The notes under the pieces are model-generated. The model was not told the origin of the DNA. It was given only the letters and a program-made list of their open reading frames with translations, and searched no databases. Shown in pieces: positions 17,146 to 24,593 of a DNA stretch of 64,000 nt (position 1 is the stretch's first letter; every line of letters starts with the position of its first letter). This stretch comes from Hahella sp. HNIBRBA332 (GTDB lineage: Bacteria > Pseudomonadota > Gammaproteobacteria > Pseudomonadales > Oleiphilaceae), in the NCBI RefSeq assembly GCF_030719035.1, contig NZ_CP132203.1:3782001-3846000 (forward strand), in the 5' to 3' direction. The translations under genes and the position numbers were made by a program.

Positions 17146-18630
17146 ATGAATTATTCCGCTCTTTCCACCGACCCGATAAAACAAAAAAGCGACTGCCTTG
17201 TGGTCGGCGTTGTCGAAGGCAAATCCCAGTCGGCAGTTTGGACAGAACTCGACCAACAGTGCAAAGGCGTTCTGGGTAAGTTGCTCTCTTCTGGCGATAT
17301 CTCCTCCAAGCTGGCCGCCACCAGCTGGTTTTATCCGCAGGAAGGCGGCATTAAACGTCTTTTGTTCGTCGGCTTGGGTAAAGAGAAAGAATTAAGCGAA
17401 GCCGGTTTCCGTAAAGCCGCAAAATCCGTCATGCAAAGCCTGAGCAAAAGCGGTGCGGGCAACGCCGTGGTCGCGCTATCCAGTTTGACCCTGAATGCGT
17501 TGAAAGCCGGCTGGGCGACGGAGCAACTGGTGGTCGCGCTGGAATCCGCCTGTTACACCTTCGACAACATGAAAAGCGAGAAGGCTACGCCGACTAAAGT
17601 CAGCCAGGTTAAAGTCGCTGGCGACAAACGTGACAAAAGCGCCATCGAGGCCGCTATCGCCAAAGCCGGCGCCGTCGCCAAAGGCATGAGCCTGACCAAA
17701 GACCTGGGCAACCTGCCCGGCAATGTCTGCACCCCGGATTATCTGGCTAAACAAGCCAAGGCGCTCGCTAAAGAGTACAAATCTCTAAAGGCGGAAGCCC
17801 TGGGTGAAAAAGAGATGAAAGAACTGGGCATGGGCTCTTTCCTTTCCGTCTCAGCAGGCAGCGACCAGCCCGCCCGCCTGATCGTCATCGAATATAAAGG
17901 CGGCGACGACAAGCAGAAGCCTCATGTACTGGTAGGCAAAGGCATTACTTTCGACAGCGGCGGCATCAGCCTGAAGCCCGGCGAAGGCATGGATGAAATG
18001 AAGTACGACATGTGCGGGGCCGCCAGCGTGTTTGGAACGTTGCTGGCGCTGGCGGAAATGAAAGCGCCAATCAATGTCGTCGGCGTCATCGCCGCCGCGG
18101 AAAACATGCCCAGCGGCAAAGCCACCAAGCCCGGCGACATCGTCACCACCATGTCCGGCCAGACGGTGGAAATTCTGAACACGGACGCCGAAGGCCGTCT
18201 CGTGCTGTGCGACGCCCTCACTTATTGCGAACGCTTCAAGCCAGAAACCGTGGTGGACATCGCCACACTGACCGGCGCCTGCATTATCGCACTGGGCAAC
18301 CACGCCACCGGTTTGCTGGCCAACGACGACAAACTGGCTGACGCACTGCTCGCCGCAGGCGAGAGCACAGGCGACAGAGCCTGGCGTCTGCCCCTGTGGG
18401 ACGAGTACCAGACTCAGCTGGACAGCAACTTCGCGGACATGCAGAACATTGGCGGCCGCCCCGCCGGCACCATCACCGCCGCCTGCTTCCTGTCCCGCTT
18501 CACCAAGAAATATCGCTGGGCTCACCTGGACATCGCCGGCGTCGCCTGGACCTCAGGTAAAGACAAAGGCGCCTCCGGCCGTCCCGTGCCTTTGCTGACC
18601 GAGTATCTGCTGGGCCAAGTCAAAGGCTGA
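17146..18630 (+). CDS. pepA: Leucyl aminopeptidase PepA (M17)
   Basis: This cytosolic, hexameric, two-metal aminopeptidase removes N-terminal residues from peptides. In E. coli PepA also binds DNA in recombination and gene regulation. The C-terminal catalytic domain shows the M17 signature NTDAEGRLVLCDAL (about residues 345-358) and the metal-binding GKGITFDSGGISLKP (about 264-278). The 494-residue length is normal. The lptF / pepA-holC-valS order is conserved in Pseudomonas-like bacteria. Confidence 0.97.
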   Translation: MNYSALSTDPIKQKSDCLVVGVVEGKSQSAVWTELDQQCKGVLGKLLSSGDISSKLAATSWFYPQEGGIKRLLFVGLGKEKELSEAGFRKAAKSVMQSLSKSGAGNAVVALSSLTLNALKAGWATEQLVVALESACYTFDNMKSEKATPTKVSQVKVAGDKRDKSAIEAAIAKAGAVAKGMSLTKDLGNLPGNVCTPDYLAKQAKALAKEYKSLKAEALGEKEMKELGMGSFLSVSAGSDQPARLIVIEYKGGDDKQKPHVLVGKGITFDSGGISLKPGEGMDEMKYDMCGAASVFGTLLALAEMKAPINVVGVIAAAENMPSGKATKPGDIVTTMSGQTVEILNTDAEGRLVLCDALTYCERFKPETVVDIATLTGACIIALGNHATGLLANDDKLADALLAAGESTGDRAWRLPLWDEYQTQLDSNFADMQNIGGRPAGTITAACFLSRFTKKYRWAHLDIAGVAWTSGKDKGASGRPVPLLTEYLLGQVKG

Positions 18631-18662
18631 TTGCGACGCATATAAAGCGATCCCTGTCACAG

Positions 18663-18691
18663 ACCATGGTATTCGATTCGGATACCATGGT
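18663..18691 (+). terminator. Hairpin terminator downstream of pepA
   Basis: ACCATGGTAT (18663-18672) pairs exactly with ATACCATGGT (18682-18691) around a 9-base loop, followed by TATTTAATTATT. This is a 10-bp stem with an A/T-rich tail, a likely terminator or attenuator before holC. Confidence 0.5.
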
Positions 18692-18724
18692 TATTTAATT
18701 ATTCCGATTACTTATATACATTAC

Positions 18725-19150
18725 ATGCCAAAAGCCGACTTCCATCTGCTTTCTTCCGGCGACATTGCACAAAGGGATTTTTATCTTTGTAGACTTTGCG
18801 AAAAGATATATCGATTAGGACATCGGATATATATCCTATGCAAAGACTCAAAAGAACTAGAACATTTGGACGATTTATTATATTCCTTTCGGCCGGAAAG
18901 CTTTATTCCACATAGTATTGAACCTGAATCCCCCTCTTCCGACATACCTGTTTTTTTATGCACCCGCCTGCCGAAAACAATTTCCACCGAAGTTGTTATA
19001 AATCTCACAGAAGCCCCGCCAGACAAGGCGAACAGAGTGATAGAGCTTGTAACTGGCGATCCTGAGGCCCGTGCGAAATCCAGAAAAGTGTATAAACTGT
19101 ATAAACAATTAGGCTTCGAGTTGCAGACTTATAACATCGAATCTGCTTAA
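18725..19150 (+). CDS. holC: DNA polymerase III chi subunit HolC
   Basis: Chi links the clamp loader (through psi) to single-strand DNA-binding protein at the replication fork. The 141-residue protein matches the family in length and in segments such as FYLCRLCEKIYRLGHRIYIL, FIPH and VINLTEAPP. Its position between pepA and valS is the classic one. The DNA is unusually rich in A+T: 18781-18960 is 64 of 180 G+C (36 %) by hand count, against 68 % in a line of pepA. Codons such as ATA are frequent. The gene looks intact. Confidence 0.88.
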   Translation: MPKADFHLLSSGDIAQRDFYLCRLCEKIYRLGHRIYILCKDSKELEHLDDLLYSFRPESFIPHSIEPESPSSDIPVFLCTRLPKTISTEVVINLTEAPPDKANRVIELVTGDPEARAKSRKVYKLYKQLGFELQTYNIESA

Positions 19151-19160
19151 ATATTGAGTA

Positions 19161-19204
19161 GGAAACGGGAGTCATTTCTCGACAACGAGCAAGTCATCGT
19201 TTCC
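19161..19204. repeat. Two-part stem-loop between holC and the 155-residue gene
   Basis: An outer stem GGAAACG/CGTTTCC (19161-19167 with 19198-19204) encloses a short CTCG/CGAG hairpin (19178-19189). A second small inverted repeat, AGACC/GGTCT, follows near 19208-19223. Possible terminator or processing site; weak evidence. Confidence 0.3.
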
Positions 19205-19298
19205 ATAAAGACCCAAAGAGGTCTAAATAATAATTAAATTAATCGGAGCCTGATTAATAACTACAATTGAAACTTGGGATTTACGAGGAATATAACCG

Positions 19299-19766
19299 AT
19301 GAGTTCTCCTGTAGCTGACAGTGAAAGTGATCTCATTCCCTTGTTGGATGAAATAGTGATTGATGACTCGGAGCTGGCTTCTTCCCATCCCGGCCTTACC
19401 GAAATTCAGAACAATCAACCCCAAACGCAACTTAGCAAGGAGTGTGAAAGTATGGAGATGACACCCGCGAACGGACAGGTTGACGTAAAACCGACCAGTC
19501 TGCGGGGCAATAATCCATTCTTGCCCTATGAGCACTTGGAAAAGCTGGCGCTGGAGCGCATGGAGTTTCAGAAGGAGTTTGAGGCCTTTTTCAAGAAACA
19601 AAGCACGCACGCCGCCGCCAGTTCGGTTTTGAAAGAAACCAAAGATCTGGAGCGGATCGTCCACCTCACTACGCAGAAAGTGGTGGCGGAGTACATGCCG
19701 CAGATCGAGCAAAGGGTCCGCGCCGAGGTCATCCGTCATATGAACAGCCTCAACTTATCCAAATAA
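19299..19766 (+). CDS. Conserved-position protein of unknown function, holC-valS interval
   Basis: I do not recognise the family of this 155-residue protein. The first 65 residues are acidic and probably disordered (SESDLIPLLDEIVIDDSELA and following). The rest is helical with alternating charges (LEKLALERMEFQKEFEAFFKK), ending in a helix EYMPQIEQRVRAEVIRHMNSL, suggestive of coiled-coil pairing. A GAGGAA Shine-Dalgarno lies eight bases before the ATG. An unrelated-looking small gene sits at this place in pseudomonads too, as far as I recall. A replisome link through holC is only positional. Confidence 0.7.
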   Translation: MSSPVADSESDLIPLLDEIVIDDSELASSHPGLTEIQNNQPQTQLSKECESMEMTPANGQVDVKPTSLRGNNPFLPYEHLEKLALERMEFQKEFEAFFKKQSTHAAASSVLKETKDLERIVHLTTQKVVAEYMPQIEQRVRAEVIRHMNSLNLSK

Positions 19767-20016
19767 GCTGAGCATCCCCTCCGATAACGGCCACGCTGCG
19801 GGATGCGGCGCGGCCCGATATGCGCCCATGCGGCTATCAGAAGATCCCATGGGTGTGTATAATGCGGCCTTTTCCAGGGCCGTCTGATCAGCGCTAGCAC
19901 CCACTATTCCGCACCCGTGCGCTCACCTGTTGCAGACGCCCATTTAGCGGCCTCTTTCGGCTATTATTCTTAGATCCTAGAATCAAGCACCTGAGCGAAA
20001 CGAATACATATACGTC
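19767..20016. other. valS upstream region with -10-like element
   Basis: The 250-base region holds a perfect TATAAT at 19858-19863 without a good -35 at 16-18 bases, then several short inverted repeats (for example GGCC around 19868-19881) ahead of the valS start. It may form a leader, but I see no T-box or clear attenuator. Confidence 0.35.
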
Positions 20017-22875
20017 ATGATGGAAAAAACCTACCAACCCGGCCAGATTGAAAGTCAGTGGTACGCCTTTTGGGAAGAACAAGGCTTCTTCAAACCCAGC
20101 CAGCAGGGCGAGCCCTTCAGCATCATGATCCCACCGCCCAACGTCACCGGCAGCCTGCACATGGGGCATGCTTTCCAGGACACGATCATGGACGCCCTGA
20201 CCCGCTATTATCGCATGCAGGGCCGCGACACCTTGTGGCAGGTTGGAACGGACCATGCTGGCATCGCCACTCAAATGGTGGTCGAGCGCAAACTGGCGGC
20301 GGAAGAGGACAAAACCCGCCACGACCTGGGTCGCGAAGCGTTTCTTAATAAAGTCTGGGAGTGGAAAGCGGAATCAGGCGGCACGATTACCCGCCAGTTG
20401 CGTCGTATGGGCGCATCCGTGGACTGGTCCCGCGAGCGCTTCACCATGGACGAGGGCTTCTACAAAGCGGTGCAGGAAGTATTCGTTCGCTTGTATGACG
20501 ACAAACTCATTTACCGCGGCAAGCGTCTGGTTAACTGGGACCCGAAACTGCACACAGCCATTTCAGACCTGGAAGTTATTTCCGAAGACGAAAAAGGCAA
20601 GCTGTGGCACTTCCGCTATCCATTGGCCAACGGCGTAAAAACGGCGGATGGCAAGGACTACCTGGTTGTAGCCACAACACGTCCGGAAACCATGCTGGGC
20701 GACACCGCCGTAGCCGTTAACCCGGAAGATGATCGCTACCGCGACCTGGTCGGCAAGTCCGTGATTCTGCCGGTAGTGAACCGCGAGATCCCGATTATCG
20801 CCGACAGCTACGTAGATATGGAGTTCGGCACGGGCTGCGTAAAAATCACGCCTGCTCACGACTTTAACGACTATGAAGTGGGCAAGCGCAATCAATTGCC
20901 AATGATTAACGTCTTCACCATTGACGCCAGCATCCGCGACGAAGGCGAAGTGGTGAACAGCGACGGCACGCCCAACACAGACATGCAAGCAGCGATTCCC
21001 GCTGGCTATCCCGGCCTGGACCGCTACGAAGCGCGCAAGAAAATTGTCGCCGACTTTGAAGCGCTGGGCTATCTGGAAGAAATCAAAGATCACGCCCTGA
21101 AAGCGCCTCGCGGCGATCGTTCCGGCGTCGTGATCGAGCCTTACCTGACCGACCAATGGTTCGTAGCGGTAAAAGCCCTGGCGGAGCCCGCCATCAAAGC
21201 CGTTGAAGATGGCGATATCCAGTTCGTGCCCAAGCAATACGAAAACATGTACTTCGCCTGGATGCGCGACCTGCAGGACTGGTGTATCTCCCGTCAGTTG
21301 TGGTGGGGCCACCGTATTCCCGCCTGGTATGACGACCAAGGCAATGTTTACGTCGCCCGCAACGAAGAAGAAGTACGCAGCAAGTACAGCATTGACGCCA
21401 GCGTCGCGCTGCATCAGGACGAAGACGTTCTGGATACTTGGTTTTCCTCCGCGTTGTGGACATTCGGCACGCTGGGCTGGCCGGAGAATACCCGCGAGCT
21501 GCAAACCTATCACCCTACTTCCGTGCTGGTGACCGGTTTCGACATTATTTTCTTCTGGGTGGCGCGCATGATCATGATGACCATGCACTTCATCAAAGAC
21601 GAAGACGGTAAGTCTCAGGTTCCCTTCAAGACCGTTTACGTTCACGGGCTGGTGCGGGACTCGCAGGGCGCCAAAATGTCCAAGTCCAAAGGCAACGTGC
21701 TCGACCCCATCGACCTGATTGACGGCATCGAGCTGGAGTCGCTGGTCACCAAACGCACCAGCGGCCTGATGCGCCCTCAGGATGCGCCGAAAATTGAGAA
21801 GGCCACCCGCAGCGAATTCGCAGAAGGCATCGCTTCTTACGGTACTGACGCCTTGCGCTTTACCTTCTGCTCCCTGGCTTCCACCGGTCGCGACATTAAG
21901 TTCGATGTGGGCCGTATCGAAGGCTATCGCAACTTCTGCAATAAGATCTGGAACGCAGCGCGCTATGTGCTGATGAATACCGAAGGTCAGGATTGCGGCC
22001 AGAATAACGAAAGTTACGAGCTGGGTCTGGCGGAGCGCTGGATCATCTCCCGTCTACAGGAAACGGAGCAGCAAGTGGAGAAAGCGGTCGCAGCTTTCCG
22101 CTTCGACCAGGCCTCTCAGGCTATTTACGAGTTTATCTGGAACGAATACTGCGACTGGTACCTGGAGCTGTCCAAGCCGGTGCTGTGGGACGACACTGCT
22201 TCCGCCGAACTGAAGCGCGGCACGCGCCGTACACTGGTGCGAGTGCTGGAAACCGCTCTGCGCATGGCGCACCCGTTCATGCCTTACATCACGGAAGAAA
22301 TCTGGCAAAAGGTGAAAGAGCTTGCCGGCAAATCCGGACCCACCATCATGCAGCAGCCGTATCCGGTGGCGGACGCCTCTCGCATCGACCCGGAAGCCGC
22401 CGCCTCTATTGAATGGCTGAAGGGCGTCATCTTGGCCGTGCGAAACATTCGCGGCGAAATGGACATCTCTCCCGCCAAAGCCATCAACGTCATTCTTGCG
22501 CAAGGCGATGACAGCGACAGAGCCCGCCTGCAAGCCAATCAGTCATTCCTGATGAAACTGGCCAAGCTGGAATCCATTCGCTGGCTGGCGGCGGACGAAG
22601 AAGCGCCTATGGCGGCCACTCAGTTGGTTGGAGCCATGCAGGTGCTCGTCCCCATGGCGGGCCTGATCGACAAAGAAGCCGAGCTGGCGCGCCTGGGCAA
22701 GGAAATTGACAAGCTTTTGAAAGAACAACAGCGCCTGCAAGGCAAGCTGGGCAACGAAAGCTTCGTCAGCAAGGCGCCCGAAGCCGTTGTAGCGAAAGAG
22801 AAAGAGAAACTCGCGGAAGCAGAAGCTGCGCTGGCTCAGCTACGCGAACAAGTCTCCCGCATTGAGTCGATCTAA
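20017..22875 (+). CDS. valS: Valyl-tRNA synthetase
   Basis: This class I aminoacyl-tRNA synthetase charges tRNA-Val and edits misactivated threonine. The 952-residue protein has the HIGH motif as HMGH (48-51, in PPPNVTGSLHMGHAF) and KMSKS at 553-557. The editing domain lies at about 190-340, an anticodon-binding domain at about 650-800, and the ValS-specific C-terminal coiled coil at about 885-952. Two ATG codons in tandem (20017 and 20020) make the exact start uncertain by one residue. It is the last gene of the conserved pepA-holC-valS block. Confidence 0.97.
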   Translation: MMEKTYQPGQIESQWYAFWEEQGFFKPSQQGEPFSIMIPPPNVTGSLHMGHAFQDTIMDALTRYYRMQGRDTLWQVGTDHAGIATQMVVERKLAAEEDKTRHDLGREAFLNKVWEWKAESGGTITRQLRRMGASVDWSRERFTMDEGFYKAVQEVFVRLYDDKLIYRGKRLVNWDPKLHTAISDLEVISEDEKGKLWHFRYPLANGVKTADGKDYLVVATTRPETMLGDTAVAVNPEDDRYRDLVGKSVILPVVNREIPIIADSYVDMEFGTGCVKITPAHDFNDYEVGKRNQLPMINVFTIDASIRDEGEVVNSDGTPNTDMQAAIPAGYPGLDRYEARKKIVADFEALGYLEEIKDHALKAPRGDRSGVVIEPYLTDQWFVAVKALAEPAIKAVEDGDIQFVPKQYENMYFAWMRDLQDWCISRQLWWGHRIPAWYDDQGNVYVARNEEEVRSKYSIDASVALHQDEDVLDTWFSSALWTFGTLGWPENTRELQTYHPTSVLVTGFDIIFFWVARMIMMTMHFIKDEDGKSQVPFKTVYVHGLVRDSQGAKMSKSKGNVLDPIDLIDGIELESLVTKRTSGLMRPQDAPKIEKATRSEFAEGIASYGTDALRFTFCSLASTGRDIKFDVGRIEGYRNFCNKIWNAARYVLMNTEGQDCGQNNESYELGLAERWIISRLQETEQQVEKAVAAFRFDQASQAIYEFIWNEYCDWYLELSKPVLWDDTASAELKRGTRRTLVRVLETALRMAHPFMPYITEEIWQKVKELAGKSGPTIMQQPYPVADASRIDPEAAASIEWLKGVILAVRNIRGEMDISPAKAINVILAQGDDSDRARLQANQSFLMKLAKLESIRWLAADEEAPMAATQLVGAMQVLVPMAGLIDKEAELARLGKEIDKLLKEQQRLQGKLGNESFVSKAPEAVVAKEKEKLAEAEAALAQLREQVSRIESI

Positions 22876-22923
22876 CTCTCACAGATCAAGAGGCGGCGAC
22901 TGACGCACCAAGGACATACCGGT

Positions 22924-23856
22924 ATGAGACACCGGATACATATACTGGGGAATGGATCGCTGGGAGGCCTACTGGCCTGCCGGCTCTCCCCATTCGCTGA
23001 TGTGCGCCTGATTCTACGCAGCCCCCCTTCCCTTCACTCCCATGACGAGTTCATTGCATTAACGCTTAACCAAGCAGGCGAAAGCAAAACAAGGCGACTA
23101 AATTGGGAAACCGCAAACGCGGCGGAACCGATTTCCGCCCTATTTATCACCACCAAAAGCTATTCCGCCGCGGCCGCCTTGGACTCAGTTAAACACCGAC
23201 TCACTCCGGCAAGTCGTATTCTGCTATGGCAAAACGGCATGGGTAGTCAAATGCAGATTGCACAGGAATACGCCAACATGGCGGTTTACGCCGCCTCCAC
23301 AACAGAAGGCGCGAATCAGCCAAAGGCAGGACATATTATCCACGCCGGCCATGGTCAGACCTGGCTTGGCCCCCTCACAGCCAAAGCTACATTCCAGGAA
23401 GCGCAACACCTGACCTCCCTGTTGCAACAAGCGGGTTTCCGCAGCGATGCAACGGCGGATATTGGCGAACAGCTCTGGCGTAAACTCAGCGTGAATTGCG
23501 GCGTAAACCCCTTTACTGCACTGTTGAACTGCCGCAACGGAGACATTCTCGAACATCACTACTTCCAAGAGCGCATCGATGCGCTTTGTGAAGAGCTGTC
23601 GGCAGCGCTATTCGCGGCGGGATACGGCGAGCCCGCCGCCAGCATCAAAGCGCGAATCGTCGCAGTCGCTGAGGGCACTGCGAACAATATCTCATCCATG
23701 CTGCAGGACATTCGCGCCGGCAGACAAACGGAAATCAACGCCATCAACGGATTCATTTGCGATTATGCGGACGCACATGGCCAGCCTCATCCTGTCAATA
23801 GCGAGCTGACCGCAGGCGTCCTCGCTCTGAGCAACCATTCGGACCAGAGTGCGTAG
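22924..23856 (+). CDS. panE: 2-dehydropantoate 2-reductase (ketopantoate reductase)
   Basis: This NADPH-dependent enzyme reduces ketopantoate to pantoate for pantothenate and CoA synthesis. The 310-residue protein starts with a Rossmann motif (IHILGNGSLGGLLACRLS; GxGxxG). It then has a WQNGMGSQ segment and, in the C-terminal helical domain, KLSVNCGVNPFTALLNCRNG with the family's catalytic Lys and Asn, and SSMLQDIRAGRQTEINAINGF. Paralogues of PanE exist in many genomes, so the substrate is likely but not certain. It starts 49 bases after valS and may be read through from it. Confidence 0.85.
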   Translation: MRHRIHILGNGSLGGLLACRLSPFADVRLILRSPPSLHSHDEFIALTLNQAGESKTRRLNWETANAAEPISALFITTKSYSAAAALDSVKHRLTPASRILLWQNGMGSQMQIAQEYANMAVYAASTTEGANQPKAGHIIHAGHGQTWLGPLTAKATFQEAQHLTSLLQQAGFRSDATADIGEQLWRKLSVNCGVNPFTALLNCRNGDILEHHYFQERIDALCEELSAALFAAGYGEPAASIKARIVAVAEGTANNISSMLQDIRAGRQTEINAINGFICDYADAHGQPHPVNSELTAGVLALSNHSDQSA

Positions 23857-23866
23857 ACCACAATAT

Positions 23867-23976
23867 TAATCAGGCAGACAAATAGCTTTCTTCTATTTGT
23901 CTGCAACGACAGGGCCTACACATGTCAGGCCCTGTCTCCCGCGGCTAACCGCCGCGCAGGCGCATCCATGCGCCTG
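23867..23976. repeat. Run of four hairpins between panE and the adenosyltransferase gene
   Basis: Four consecutive perfect stems fill about 110 bases: 23874-23904 (12 bp, 7-base loop), 23908-23936 (10 bp, 9-base loop), 23940-23956 (6 bp, CGCGGC/GCCGCG), and 23957-23976 (8-9 bp, ending ATTATTA). An outer pair TAATCAGGC (23867-23875) / GCCTGATTA (23972-23980) brackets the whole block. At least one stem may act as the panE terminator. Confidence 0.8.
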
Positions 23977-24031
23977 ATTATTAACATGCCAATATCATTG
24001 TCATATTAATAATTTCATCCAAGGGGGACAT

Positions 24032-24589
24032 ATGGGTAACAGGCTTTCCAAGATTTACACCCGAACAGGGGACAAAGGAACAACCGGACTGGGCAACGGC
24101 GAGCGTATCGCCAAAAATGCATTGCGGGTGGAGGCGATGGGCGCCGTCGACGAAACCAACAGCGTCCTGGGAGTGGTCATCTGCGAACTGACGCAGGACG
24201 ACGTGCTTCACGCCCAGCTGCAAAGCATTCAAAATGATTTGTTTGATCTGGGTGGCGAACTGTCCATTCCAGGTCACCTCATTATTATTGATAAACACAT
24301 TACACGACTGGAGGAGTGGCTGGACCAGCTAAATGAAGAACTCCCGCCCCTGAAGAATTTTATCCTGCCGGGAGGCGACCGCGCCGCCAGCCATTGTCAT
24401 ATGGCGCGCAGTATCTGTCGCCGTGCGGAGCGCACGGTCGTCAGCCTGGCGCAGCAAGAACAGTTAAACCCTTGCCTGCAGGGCTACCTGAACCGCCTCT
24501 CCGACTACCTCTTCGTCGCTGCGCGGACACTGGCGCGCCGCAAAGGCGGCGAGGAGATATTGTGGACCCAAACTAAATGGGAAGCGTAG
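24032..24589 (+). CDS. Cob(I)alamin adenosyltransferase, PduO type
   Basis: This enzyme transfers the adenosyl group of ATP to cob(I)alamin, making adenosylcobalamin. The 185-residue PduO-type protein shows the N-terminal ATP loop KIYTRTGDKGTTGLGNGER, the DETNSVLG segment, CRRAERTVVSL (conserved Arg and Glu), and LNRLSDYLFVAARTLARR near the C terminus. A GGGGGA Shine-Dalgarno lies close upstream. No other cobalamin genes and no B12 riboswitch boxes are nearby, so it probably works in corrinoid salvage or cofactor assembly rather than in a local pathway. Confidence 0.93.
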   Translation: MGNRLSKIYTRTGDKGTTGLGNGERIAKNALRVEAMGAVDETNSVLGVVICELTQDDVLHAQLQSIQNDLFDLGGELSIPGHLIIIDKHITRLEEWLDQLNEELPPLKNFILPGGDRAASHCHMARSICRRAERTVVSLAQQEQLNPCLQGYLNRLSDYLFVAARTLARRKGGEEILWTQTKWEA

Positions 24590-24593
24590 CGCG

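Noticed and set aside
19767..20016. T-box or peptide attenuator ahead of valS
   Set aside because: No AGGGTGG-type T-box core, no short Val-rich leader peptide, and T-boxes are not expected in this phylum.
20563..21645. 360-codon open frame antisense to valS
   Set aside because: It is a shadow of the valS coding frame in G+C-rich DNA: low-complexity Val/His/Phe-rich product with no motif.
23857..24031. Cobalamin riboswitch ahead of the adenosyltransferase gene
   Set aside because: No B12-box-like conserved sequence; the hairpins here are simple perfect stems.
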